From positions 33,480,317 to 33,544,316 of the forward strand of contig NC_133110.1 of the NCBI RefSeq assembly GCF_022965805.1: 64,000 nt of DNA, in the 5' to 3' direction. The position numbers were made by a program, and so were the translations under genes. How positions within the stretch are numbered: position 1 is the first letter of the stretch; every line of letters begins with the position of its first letter. Below the pieces are notes generated by a model, which was not told the DNA's origin, searched no databases, and worked only from the letters and a program-made list of their open reading frames with translations. Shown here piece by piece: positions 22,171 to 33,185 of the stretch. Origin of the DNA: Primulina eburnea. Its lineage: Eukaryota > Streptophyta > Magnoliopsida > Lamiales > Gesneriaceae.

Positions 22171-23500
22171 GTCGGTGGCCTGTAAATGCCATCAACGGAT
22201 ATTCAAAATCAGGATGTAAGCAGTTTATGAAGTGCGAGATGCAATTACTATGATGTCAATTACATGATGATATTAAGGAATATGGAACATAAACATCACT
22301 TCACTTTTACACAATGTGGTACCTAAAACCAATGTTGTAAAAGGCGGGAGGCAGTCAAGCCAGTTACCGCCTCCCGCCTCTTCTTCCTAGACGGTTGAAT
22401 TTTTTTTAGCAATTTTTAATAAGTAATTACATATAATCATGCAATATAGTTACAAAAAATTATCATTTTTTATGTAATATATATAATTAAATGATGTTTA
22501 TGCATAAAAAACTTCATACAATATAATAAAATCTATACAAAGTGCAAATAAATATATAAATACAAACTAACAAGGTAATTAATGTGGCGCTGGCGTCGGC
22601 GGCGGGTGGTGGAATTGAATTTGACTAGTTGCTAAAATTATTTGACTTTGGCAGTTGACTAAGATTTTAAAATCATTTACCTCCTCGACCGCCTCCGCTG
22701 CCCGCTCGCCCGTCGGATAGCCTTGGACTGTCTATAGAGGCCGTCTTAGACAAAGGTGGAGCGGTCAAGGCTCAACCGGGTCGACCACCATTTAGAGCAC
22801 AGTCTAAAACAACACCTCTGTATCAATATTAGAAGGTCGCCTATAAATATGTATCGACTTTATCCTGAGTTTTACATTACTCAATATGCTCAGAAGTTTA
22901 AAACTAATAATACTAAAATTATTCCATGAAATTCAAAACCCAGAGAAAGTAAAACGAGAGGGGTGAAATGAACTTCTCAAACACAGCCAATTTGTGAAAA
23001 GACGAAGAAAAACAAAAAAAACTGACCACGTTAATTGATAAAGTCGGTTGAATGAGATCAAACGTAATATGAAGAACAGAAAACACGTCAAAGTTAAGCA
23101 AAATATATCGTTTAAGCAACTTCTCGAACACCTAGGGTGCAATATAAAAGTGTTCATGTCAATTACAAAAAACATTTAAATTGAATCCTTCCAATAGATG
23201 CAATAGACACCGAGCATTAAGCAAAAACCATTTAACTTGAATTACTACGGTGATAAAGCAAAAAAGACCATTAGAACACGAAGTATGAGAGAGAATAACC
23301 AACAGTTGAGTTGCATATCGGGCTAAAAGCGTCAACGAAGAATTCGTTGAATCAAGGTCTGCAGCAATCCGCTGATGATCAAAGGCGTGGACGGTGGTAG
23401 CAGGCGACGGAGCAATGGAAGGTTAAATAATCAAGATTGGGGCTTTGGGCAATTTGAGGCTAGGCAAGATTTTGTTCACCCCACGGTTCCTAATAAGTTT
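22171..23500 (-). promoter_or_regulatory. TAF11 copy A 5' UTR intron and promoter region
   Basis: A probable 5' UTR intron ends at TTTACAG just upstream of the ATG. The likely transcribed leader, CT-rich with CCGTCGCCTGC and CACCGTCCACG, lies at about 23290-23420 (minus). The same leader is found inverted at 27858-28010 and again at 63550-63720. The exact transcription start and donor site are not fixed. This is inference from conservation among copies and the acceptor. Confidence 0.5.
22335..22805. repeat. Non-coding insertion-like block with GC-rich ends in the TAF11 leader intron
   Basis: GC-rich ends (GGCGGGAGGC at left, GGTCGACCACC at right) surround an AT-rich centre. It is present in all units at 28430-28870 (inverted), 37935-38121 (cut) and 62545-63085. 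Copy A lacks ~100 bp (a CTCTTTGACATTTATTTTTGG region) present in the other two longer copies. It may be a degraded non-autonomous DNA element; no target duplication was found. Confidence 0.4.
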
Positions 23501-23731
23501 TATGGACGTAATCATACAGGAGAAAGATTTGGGTTAATAACTTTGATCAATTTTTATTTTTAAAAATATCACGTCTATGGACTGTGTACTAGAAAGTCGT
23601 TTTTTAAAATAAAATTTTAAAAATATTTAATTAAAATTATTTTGTTAACTATTTCATAAAAATTTAAATAATTGAACCATACTAATTGCATAGTTTTTTT
23701 TTAACATTACTAATTGCATAGTTATTTTAAC

Positions 23732-24361
23732 TAGACATGTCAAAACGGACTGACGGGACGAGCCAGCCCGCCACCCGCCATTAGGCGGGGCGGGCCTCTA
23801 AATGGCTGGATGGGTCGCGGGCTAGGCGAGCCGACCCGCTTATTTTTTAAAAAAAAAAAACACTACACAATATCACAGTAAACATAGAAAAAAATATATT
23901 TCAGTCAAATAGTTTCATAAAATACTTAAAAACATTGAAATAAGAAATTTAGAAATCATACAACATAATCCATAAAAAGTAAAGTGCTTAAAACAAACAT
24001 GAAAAAATTAAACAAATATTATAAAGTCAATTTTCATTAAATTCCATTCAATCTTGATCTTCTACATTAGCACATAAATTTAGATTTTACCAAAGTGAGT
24101 GATGGAGGCGAGGCGCAGTAGAAAAATTAGGAAGAAATAAGATAAGAGAGTGATGGAGGCGCGGGAGACTTATTCTAATTTTATATAAAATTAATAATAT
24201 AAAATTTTATCCTAATTTGGCGGGCCCGTTTAGGTCTGCCCCGTCTTGGCCCGCAACCCAAACAAACTCAACCCGTTTGGCCTGCCTCAAAGCGGTATGC
24301 TATTTTATCAACCCAACCCGCTCAATTTTTATAGCGGGCCTGACCCAATTTGACAAGTCTA
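23732..24361. mobile_element. Non-autonomous hAT-like element
   Basis: 630 bp with inverted ends TAGACATGTCAAA and TTTGACAAGTCTA (one mismatch), and 8-bp flanks ATTTTAAC/ATTTTAAT that differ at one base. The opposite arm of the inverted repeat (~27613) has the uninterrupted site. The interior has CCCGCC-rich ends and no transposase. The 8-bp duplication points to the hAT superfamily. The start of a relative is seen at ~63986 in unit C. Confidence 0.75.
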
Positions 24362-24798
24362 ATTTTAATTCGATTGTATTCGAAAATCGAGTCAAATAAT
24401 AGAGGAAAGTAAAAAATAAATTTTTTTATTTCTCATTCCATATATCATGTGATAATTTAGATGTCACGTGCATATACATTGTAGTCGCTTTTTTGTTGAT
24501 AAAATTTTCTGAAATCAAATAGGAAATTTTATTTTATTTTCATAGTTTATAATTAATTTAAGTAATGATGATTTTTTATTAAGATTTATTTACATAATTA
24601 GTTAGCCCGATTACAGTAATCATAAAGATAATTATTGAAATTTGAAGAAAATTATACTTTGTTTAAGTAGGGTGATTTGATATATTTTATTTTAAAAGTG
24701 ACAAATTTTATAATATGTTATGAATGCGGGTGATTTGGTCATGGTCGATGTTCATACCAAGCGACCAAAATAAATGTTGAATATACTAAATGACAAAA

Positions 24799-24967
24799 AC
24801 TTGTGTGAGACGGTCTCATGGGTCATATTTTGTGAGACGGATCTATTATTTAAGTCATCCATGAAAAAGTACTACTTTTTATGATAAAAATATTATTTTT
24901 TATTGGAATATCGGGAGAATTGACCGTCTCACAGATAAAGTTCGTGGGACCGTCTCACAAGAGACCT
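24799..24967. mobile_element. MITE-like element, GAGACGG family, copy 3
   Basis: Best preserved copy: ACTTGTGTGAGACGGTCTCA at left and GACCGTCTCACAAGAGAC at right, imperfect inverted ends about 20 bp long. It is absent from the opposite arm, so it inserted after the arms formed or was lost there. Confidence 0.75.
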
Positions 24968-25139
24968 ACTTATCCTAAATTAGATAAAGATGAGCATCTG
25001 AATTATTAGATAAATATTCATCTATTGTTTTGTGTTTTAAACTAAAGATTAAATTATGTTATCTATTGATTTGATTTGTACAAGTGTGGGTTGTATTTCT
25101 CGGTTCACTAAATGAATATTTAATTCATCGTATACTTTC

Positions 25140-25350
25140 TTATATAAAACTACATGGTATCTAAATTTGAATAGCTTGACGCCCTCTTCCAACAGTACCT
25201 CCTCATTGGTGACCACAAACCCGACCCTGGGTGATGTGTCTCCACTTTTCATCATGTGTCATAAACTCAATGGTCGTAACTTTTTGCTTTGTTCGCAATC
25301 TGTTTTGATGTTCATCTATAATCACGGCGAAGAAGACTTCCTTAGGTGTG
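25140..25350 (+). pseudogene. Copia gag N-terminal relict, left arm
   Basis: After a PBS-like TGGTATCT at ~25155, the frame reads SSLVTTNPTLGDVSP, then FIMCHKLNGRNFLLCSQSV, MFIYNHGEEDFL. This resembles the start of copia Gag (HxLNGxNFLxWSQSV...F..GxxKEDxL). The rest of the element is missing. Confidence 0.6.
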
Positions 25351-25698
25351 TACAATGGGGGAGGAAGCCCACGTGTCGGGCCTCACATGGATTCCTTTGT
25401 CACGGTGAAGTCTGCCTGCAACATTTATATTTTGTTTTAATATTTTTTTAAAAAAAAGATCTAACCAATCTAACCGTTTTAAATTATTAAAATTAATAAT
25501 AAAAAAATAAAAATTTAAAATTAATAACAAAATATTTTTAAAATATATAAAAGAGTAAATTAGATGATTTGTCTGCTGTATATAAATGACCAAGATCAAC
25601 TAGCCTTTAAAAATAAAAAAAATAGGAAAAAAAAATTGCATAAAAATCTCCAACGGCTAATAATGGTTATATTCTTCAATCTCTTATGAATGGAAAAA

Positions 25699-25786
25699 AC
25701 TTGTATGAGACGATTTCACAATTCGTATTTTGTGAGACGGTCGGTAGATTTGACTCGTCTCACAAATAAAGATTCGTGAGACCAAC
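25699..25786. mobile_element. MITE-like element, copy 4, internally deleted
   Basis: Both ends of the GAGACGG family (ACTTGTATGAGACG; GATTCGTGAGACC), but the TCATCCATGAAAAAG core is missing. Confidence 0.6.
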
Positions 25787-26139
25787 CTACTCCCAATGAA
25801 TTCACTTAATTATAGTTTCAGAAAATCAAATTTCTCCCACTTTCGTTCTAAAAAAAATCCAATTTCTTTCAAATAATTAATAAAATTTCACTCACAATTT
25901 GTTTATTATGCGCACAAGAGTTCTACTTTTTCATCACGACCATCATCGAATGATAAGGCTAACTGAGCTAGAGTAGGAACCCATGGGTAAAATTTCCCAT
26001 CTCATGGTCAATTTTTATTCACGACAAGATGACAACAAAGCTATCGATTTTTGGAGCACTCCACTTTTTTGCTTCAAATGGGAGAGTCAAGCTACAAATA
26101 TGGTTACAAAAGGAAAAAAAGATCGAGAACGTATTGTCC

Positions 26140-26262
26140 GAACTGAGACGGATATCTTATTTGGGTCATCCATGAAAAAGTATTACTTTTTATAGTGAAT
26201 ATCGGTAGGGTTGACCCGTCTCACAGAAAAAGATGCTTGAGACTGTCTCACAACAGACCTAC
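26140..26262. mobile_element. MITE-like element, copy 5, 5' truncated
   Basis: Carries GAGACGGATATCTTATTTGG, the TCATCCATGAAAAAGTATTA core and the right end GACTGTCTCACAACAGAC, and lacks the left terminal repeat. Confidence 0.6.
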
Positions 26263-26789
26263 TCCCTATGAATTCACTTAATTATAGTTTCAGAAAATCA
26301 AATTTCTCCCACTTTCGTTCTAAAAACAATCCAATTTCTTTCAAATAATTAATAAAATTTCACTCACTATTTGCTTTTTATGCGCACAAGTGTTCTACTT
26401 TTTCATCATCACCATCATCGAATGATAAGGCTAACTGAGCTAGCGTAGGAACCCATGGGTGAAATTTCCAATCTCATTATCAATTTTTATTCACGACAAG
26501 ATGACAACAAAGCTATCGATATTTGGAGCACTCCGCTTTTTTGCTTCAAATGGTTCTTGGTCAGAAGACAAATCATCCAATTTACTCTTTTATAAATTTT
26601 AAAAATGTTTTGTTATTAATTTTAAATTTTAATATTTTTTATTATTAATTTTAATAATTTAAAAAGGTTAGATTGATCAGAACTTTTTTTTAAAAAAAAA
26701 GTAAAAAAACTTTTTTTTAAAAAAAAAGTAAAAAAAATTGTTGCAAGCAGGCTTCACCGCGACGAAGGAATCCATGTGAGGCCCGTCAC

Positions 26790-27010
26790 GTAGGCTTCCT
26801 CGCCCATTGTACACGCCTAAGAAAGTCTTCTTCGCCGTGACTATAAATGAACTTCAAAACAGATTGCGAACAAGACAGAAAGTTGCGACCATTGAGTTTA
26901 TGACACGTGATGAAAAGTGGAGACACATCACCCAAGCTCGGGTTTGTGGTCACCAATGAGGAGGTACTGTCGGAAGAGGAAGTCAAGCTGTTCGTATCTA
27001 GATACCATGT
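26790..27010 (-). pseudogene. Copia gag N-terminal relict, right arm
   Basis: Mirror copy of the relict at 25140-25350: SSLVTTNPSLGDVSP, then FITCHKLNGRNFLSCSQSV and KFIYSHGEEDFL. It has fewer changes from the family pattern than the left copy. Confidence 0.6.
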
Positions 27011-27857
27011 AGTTTTACATAAAAAAGTATACGATGAATAAGATATTCATTTAGTGAACCGAGAAATACAACCCACACTTGTACGAATCAAATCAATAGA
27101 TAACTACATAATTTAATATTTAGTTTAAAATACAAAACAATAGATGAATGTTTATCTAATAATTCAAATGCTCATCTTTATCTAATTTAGGATATTCAAC
27201 ATTTAATTTGGTCGCTTGGTATGAACATCGACCATGACCAAATCACCCCCATTCACAACATATTATAAAATACGTCACTTTTAAAATAAAATATATCATC
27301 CTACTTAAACAAAATAAAATTTTCTTCGAATTTCAATAATTATCTTTATGATTACTGTAATCAAGCTAACTAATTATATAAATAAATCTTAATAAAAAAG
27401 CATCATTACTGAAATTAATTATAAACTATGAAAATAAAATAAAATTTCTATTTAATTTCAGAAAATTCTATCAACAAAAAGCGACTACAATGTATATGCA
27501 CGTGGCATCTAAATTATCAAATGATATATGGAATGAGAAATAAAAAATTTTATCTTTTACTTTTTTCTAATATTTGACTCGAGTTTCGAGTACAATCGAG
27601 TTAAAATAACTATGCAATTAATATGTTTCAATTATATAAATTTTGTATGAAATAGTTAACAAAATAACTTTAATTAAAATTTTTTAAAATTTTTATTTTC
27701 GAAAACGACTTTCTAGTACACATAGACGTAATATGTTTAAAAATAAAATTTGATCAAAGTTAAGTTATTAACCCAAATCTCTCTCTTGTGTGATTAGGAA
27801 CCGTGGGCTGTACAAAATCCTACCTAGCCTCCAATTGCCCAAATCCCCAATCTTGAT

Positions 27858-28010
27858 TATTTAACCTTCTATTGCTCCGTCGCCTGCTACCACCGTCCAC
27901 ACCTCTGATCAGCGACGGATTGCTCCCGACCTTGATTCAACAAATTCTTTGTTGATGCTGTTAGCCCGATATGCAACTCAACTGTTGGTTATTCTCTTTC
28001 ATACTTCGTG
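27858..28010 (+). promoter_or_regulatory. Orphan TAF11 leader/promoter sequence, inverted
   Basis: Matches the leader of copies A and C (CCGTCGCCTGC, CACCGTCCACA, CGATATGCAACTCAACTG) but faces right, toward an LTR fragment and the broken eL42 copy B on the opposite strand. No TAF11 coding exon follows. If active it would make a transcript antisense to eL42 copy B (inference). Confidence 0.5.
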
Positions 28011-28881
28011 TTCTAATGGTCTTTTTTGCTTTTTCACCGTAGTAATTCAAGTTAAATGGTTTTTGCTTAATGCTCGGTGTCTATTTCATCTATTGGAAGG
28101 ATTCAATTTAAATGCTTTTTGTAATTGCCATGGCCACTTTTATATTGCACCCTAGGTGTTCGAGAAATTGCTTAAACGATATATTTTGCTTAACTTTGAC
28201 GTGTTTTCTGTTCTTCATATTACTTTTGATCTCATTCAACTGACTTTCTCAATTAACATAGTCAGTGTTTTTGTTTTTCTTCGCCCTTTTATAAATTGGC
28301 TATGTTTGAGAAGTTTATTTCACCCCTCTCGCTTTACTTTCTCTGGGTTTCGATTGAATTTCATGGAATAATTTTATTATTACTAGTTTTAAACTTTTGA
28401 GCATATTGAGTAATGTAAAACTCAGGATAAAGTCGAGACATATTTATAAGCGACCTAATATTGAAACAAAAGTGTTGTTTTAGACCGTGTTCTAAATGGT
28501 GGTCGACCCGGTTGAGCCTTGACCGCTCCGCTCCACCTTTGTCTAAGACGGCCTCTATAGACGGTCCAAGGCTATCCGACGGGCAAGCAGGCGACGGAGG
28601 CAGCGGAGGCGGCCGAGGATGTAAATGATTTTAAAATCCTAGTTAACTGGCAAAGTCAAATAATTTTAGCAACCAGTCAAATTCAATTAATTTAAAAAAC
28701 ACTAGATATAATAAAAACATCTTTCACTCTCTTTGACATTTATTTTTGGTTTCGACTGTCCTCCACCACCTGCCGCGGCCATCAGCCACCACCTTAATTA
28801 CCTTGTTAGTTTGTATTTATATATTTATTTGCACTTTGTCTAGATTTCATTATATTTTATGAAGTTTTTTTTTGCATAAAC

Positions 28882-29589
28882 TGAAAGGAGATCGGTTACG
28901 GTGCTCGGATGCGCAACGGAATTTTCGAAAATCATATTTTCATAGCATGAAAAACAAGCACCCACTAGTATGTGTAGCAAATATGAAAAACACAAAATGA
29001 CATTCATAGTGTGTTTAGTAATTTTATCTATCAATCATAAAGATTGATTATTGGCTCTCGAAGGGATGACCCAATCTACAAGCTTCCAAGAGCACACCTT
29101 GCTCAAATGGTTCTTTCCTTCAAAATTAGGTCCACCACTAACAATGTAGATCCACTCTAATTTGCACTAGAAAAAATTAGAGCATTTTTCTTTGAGAGTA
29201 TAATGCTTTCCTCAACAATTGAAGAAGTCAAAATTGAGAGAATTGTGGTTCAAAATTTCGGCCATAGCATTGTGATGAAGAGAGAGGGTAACTTTTTCTT
29301 GGTTGTGTAAAAAATTAAAGTTGCATGTGCATGCCATGCCTTGTTTATTGAAAAAATTGTCTTCAACCCTTTACCTCCCAAACATGCAATTTTATTTGGG
29401 CATGTAACATTTACAAAGCCCATAGACTTTTATTTAAATATCTCAAACACATTTGAGACCATTTAAACTTTACTTGAATTTACTCAAGCCTACTAGTTGA
29501 ATAATTATTTCCTATTGGGCTCTACAAGACCCAATACTATTTAATTAATTCAACCCTTGAATTAGTTTAATTATTTGGACTCTACTAGG
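28882..29589 (-). mobile_element. 3' portion of a copia LTR, minus strand
   Basis: On the minus strand it ends CCGATCTCCTTTCA next to GTTTA. About 300 bp of its inner part (29290-29589) matches 39440-39760 closely. It is joined at 29589/29590 to eL42 sequence inside an ATATACAT junction. It is the other end of the insertion whose start is at 38122. Confidence 0.8.
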
Positions 29590-30469
29590 CCAAATATACA
29601 TGACAAACAAAAGTGAGCGCAAATAACAAGAAAATAACCTTAATCGGATGCTGAGAAACATGTTTGCAACCCTGGCATCGTAGCCTCGGCACAATCTTCT
29701 TAGTTGTTTTTGCCTGGATGGAATAGATAATAAACTAGTCACAAAAATGACACTAAAGAAGATATCTTTTCCCTTTTTGTACTGGGTAACCTTGTGCAAG
29801 GTGTGCTTTTTGCACTCCTTTGACTTACAGAAAGTCTTCTTAGTCTTAGGAACGTTCACCTGCATATAGCAAATTACAAGTAAATCAAGAAACAAACAAA
29901 TTTGGCAAAACATAAACACTGAAAGTACATCACTGAAACAAAAAAAATTCAAATCAATAAAGTCATAATAAAAAAACCAAGCCTCCGAGATAGGAACCAG
30001 AGACATCCTTATTCATCTAACTAGATAAAATGAACAATATGTAGAAAATCCAAAGTTTTTTCCACAAAATGGCCTGCCGGAACATGACCCATCTTTCAAT
30101 TCATGATTCCAGATAGCAACAACCAAATATCTCTAATAAAAACAAGCCAGAGACGTCTAAAAAAACAACCGAATGAATAAAAATTAAGAGCTATATAATA
30201 CTGAGTAGGTAAAACCCACCGCTACAACACTTTATTCCATTTCAGGCCTGCTAAAAAACACTACCGATCAGATTGACTCAAGCTAAATCACCAACCAGCA
30301 ATACTATACAAATGAATACCAAAGCTACTTACTACTTACGGTACATTAAACTTCGTGGATTTAAAAATAAAGTTCACATACATGTAAATCAACACGCATC
30401 CACCGATTAATCATTCCATTTACAAAAGAATAAGCATAGAAAAGGAAGCTAAAATGATAAAGCTACCAT
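29590..30469 (-). pseudogene. eL42 copy B, broken
   Basis: Start codon 30469-30467 with its intron donor, intron 1, and exon 2 from 29859 down to about 29767 (through YKKGKD), then a 257-bp deletion relative to copy A. The deletion ends share TATC and remove the rest of exon 2 and most of intron 2. Exon 3 (29713-29639) remains with two silent or near-silent changes. Exon 4 and the stop are gone, replaced by an LTR fragment. The zinc-binding region is incomplete, so no functional protein is expected. The promoter with its telo-box is intact, so it could still be transcribed. Confidence 0.9.
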
Positions 30470-31164
30470 GGTCGGCGGCGGAGAAAAGGAGGCAGGAGAG
30501 GGGGCTCGGGTTTATGTTTAATGCCGTCTACAAACCCTAGCTTGAGTATTACTGGAGAGTCCACATTGCAAAGAACTATAACCCCATTTGGTCCTTAATC
30601 TTTTTATTTAGAACATTTGAGTCCCTTCATTAAGAAAATTACGAATTTCATCCTAAATAACTTTGTTAAAAAAATTGAGAAGCTTTGTTAAAAAATAAAA
30701 ATAAAACATTTAAGTGCGGTAGAATAGCATTTTAGTTCAATAATTTTTTTCTTTTACTTAGGGAGAAGATCTCGATTTTCAAAATAGATATCGTATTTTG
30801 TGAGACATATCTCTCATTTGGGTCATCCATGAAAAATTATTACTTTTTATGTTAAGAGTATTACTTTTTATTATGAATATCGGTAGAGTTGATTCGTCTC
30901 ACAGATAAAATTTCGTGAGACTGTATCACAAGAGACATACTCCTATCAACTAGTATTAGTTCAATATCCGAGGTTTGTTATTATTCACATTTTATAAATT
31001 GTATTCTACATAGATGTCTAATTTATTATTTACTATATTATATTCTTGTAGTAGATTGATTACTTATCGAATTTTAGATTGATTACTTATCGAATTTTAA
31101 AATAAGAGATATGATGCAAGAATAAAATTGTGATTTAATCATTTTAAATCGAAATTATGTTATA
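30470..31164. other. eL42 copy B upstream/intergenic region
   Basis: Matches copy A 19711-20361, with a telo-box at 30532-30539 and a MITE-like copy at 30767-30938. No other gene. Confidence 0.6.
30767..30938. mobile_element. MITE-like element, GAGACGG family, copy 6
   Basis: Orthologous position to the copies at 20011 and 40585. TCATCCATGAAAAATTATTAC core; ends degraded. Confidence 0.65.
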
Positions 31165-31198
31165 CTAGGTAAGGGCACCTCAATTCTTGAGGTGTCTT
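31165..31198 (-). other. Helitron 3' terminus: hairpin plus CTAG
   Basis: Stem of about 11 bp with a three-base loop around 31184, one bulged/mismatched pair, then ACCTAG. This is the rolling-circle termination signal of the family. Confidence 0.9.
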
Positions 31199-31679
31199 AC
31201 CCAGGTTTGTAGTCTAATATATGAGCATTTATATTTGTCTAGACCAATTAACCATGTGTTCATATTTGTATAAGTCTTATTTAATAATTTAATTTTAAAA
31301 GGCATAAGTATTTTGATTATATTAATTTTTATTTTCTTTTATATCCGTAGTCATACTATTAGTACTTCAAGTTGACATTGTGCTTAACAAAGTAAAAAAA
31401 ATATGAAAAAAAATAAAGAATTTATAAAATTGAAAATAGTTAGAAAAAAGATTGAGTTGGTATTAAAAAGGAGAATTTTAATAACAAGTCTCGAATTGGA
31501 CATAAAGTATTTGTTCATCTTAAAATTTAATCATATATCTACTCCATAAATATGTTATTATAAATTCCAAAATAGAGCATCCATATTTAAATCAGGGTAG
31601 TGGTTGTAGGGGTGTCACACTTAATGACATGGTTGACGCTGATGGATTTACGAAGTTTATATAGGGTAAGATGATGGGT

Positions 31680-33185
31680 GCTAAGTGGATTTTCATAACT
31701 CTCATTTACTAACCCAGACAGAACTAAGATTTAATAATTAACTCTTTCGAATTGTGGTGATATATAGCGAGTCACATTAGGTTGAGGTGTAAAAATTTAC
31801 AATATTATTTAAAATTTTTGTAGCAAAAAATTTGCAAGATTGTCATTTTTGTGAAAGTTATAAATGAAAGAAAAGTTAGGAAATCGATCGAGTGTTGTGT
31901 TTTGTTTCCCTTGGATACAAAGGGAAAAAAATATTTGCTATGTTTTAATTTCTCAATACCCATCATTTGCTAATTACATGTTCAATATATAAACAAAATT
32001 CAATGGAAAACAATCTTTACTGCACATGTATCGACTCTGGATACTCAATTTTTGAATTTATAATAACTATTTACGAAGTAGATCCTTCGTTAGATTTTAA
32101 GATGAGCAAATATTTTGTATTCAATTTGAGATATGTTATTAAGATTCTCCCATTTGAACACCAATTCAATCTTTTTCGTAACTATTTTCACTTTCATAAA
32201 TTCCTTGTTTTTCCATATTTTTTACTTTGTTAAACATAGTGCTAACTTGAAATACTAATCGTTTGAGTACGGATATAGAAGAACATAAAGTAAAATCTTC
32301 TTATTAGTTCTTCAATTTCTTTTTGAAATAGACAGTTGTATTGACATTGTACATAGTCAATACATGTACAATAAGGTTTGTTTTCCATTGAATTTTGTTG
32401 ATATATTGAACATGTAGTTAGCAAAGGATGGGTATTGAGAAATTATAACATACCAAGTACGTTAAGCTTCAGGTAATTAAGCACATAAGTATATATAAAG
32501 TAAGATAGAGCGTGTCAAGTGAATTTTCATATATTTTATGAAATGTTGAGTCATAGATAATTTATATTAAATGTCTTAGTTGTTTTGTCAATTGCAATAA
32601 AAGCAAGTTAGTCATCTGTATCTGTTGATATGTGGTAAATTACAAGCTATAAATTTTACTTAGAGACCCGAGTCACCATAGCATTTGGTGTATTTTAGAC
32701 ACTTGTGATGTTCAAAAAAAAGCTAGTCATCATTTTTTCATGTCGCGTGTCAATGAAATGAACATTGTTATAAACAATAGAGTAGTTTTGGAAACACATG
32801 TATGTTTTTGTAATGAAATGAATTCATGTTCTTAACTAAGTTTAAAAATAACAATACTTGTGTGGTTAATAAGAAAGGGTAGGATAACAGCCTATGAACT
32901 TCGGAAGAAACAACAAATAATAGAATTATAAACTTTTTATATAAAGAGTGCCACACAACATATATATAATGCAACAAGGAAAAAAAACATTACTCGATCG
33001 ATCTTTTAACTTTGTTTTCCTTTATAATGTTCAAAAAAATCTTGCAAAAATTTAATATAATATTGTAAATTTTTACACCTCAACTTAAAGTGACTCGTTA
33101 TGTATCATCACAATTCGAAAGAGTTAATTATTAAATCTTAGTTTTGTCTGGGTTAGCAAATGGTAATAAAAACTCCACCAAAATA
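31680..33185. repeat. Foldback inverted repeat inside the Helitron
   Basis: Left arm 31680-32040 pairs with parts of 32350-33185. For example GAATTGTGGTGATATATAGC at ~31753 against its complement near 33110, and ACATGTTCAATATATAAAC at ~31976 against ~32415. The right arm has extra sequence (~32480-32990). A nested older foldback element is likely. No coding potential. Confidence 0.7.

Larger units (their letters stand above)
22500..25600. repeat. Left arm of large inverted repeat
   Basis: Apart from the hAT-like insertion, this stretch is the reverse complement of 26555-28881. It includes the TAF11 leader and promoter region, the AT-rich flank and a copia gag relict. Small differences are scattered throughout. 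Read inward, the arms end at GATGATTTGTCT (left, ~25575) and AGACAAATCATC (right, ~26565). Confidence 0.85.
25600..26555. repeat. Spacer of the inverted repeat, itself a direct duplication
   Basis: Two direct copies, ~25699-26087 and ~26140-26555, each hold a GAGACGG-type fragment followed by about 290 bp starting TGAATTCACTTAATTATAG and ending TTTTTTGCTTCAAATGG. They are highly similar. The first lies beside the left arm, the second ends at the right arm. Confidence 0.8.
26555..28881. repeat. Right arm of large inverted repeat (displaced TAF11 upstream region of unit B)
   Basis: Reverse complement of 22500-25600 without the hAT-like element and the copy 3 MITE. It carries the TAF11 leader/promoter sequence in plus orientation (27858-28010). 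It ends at 28877-28881 with TAAAC, the target duplication (GTTTA on the other strand) of the LTR fragment that starts at 28882. Confidence 0.85.

Noticed and set aside
22335..22805. Treating the GC-ended block as a defined transposon
   Set aside because: No convincing terminal repeats or target duplication, and its ends vary between units, so it is listed only as a repeat.
25983..26195. Short frame starting MGKISHLMVNFYSRQDDNK, repeated with changes near 26456
   Set aside because: The two copies keep the frame for ~33 codons, but nearly all differences change the amino acid, so there is no sign of selection. No domain recognised.
28840..29034. Possible small minus-strand gene across the LTR fragment edge
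   Set aside because: It spans the LTR/TAF11-intron junction and is explained by the LTR 3' end.
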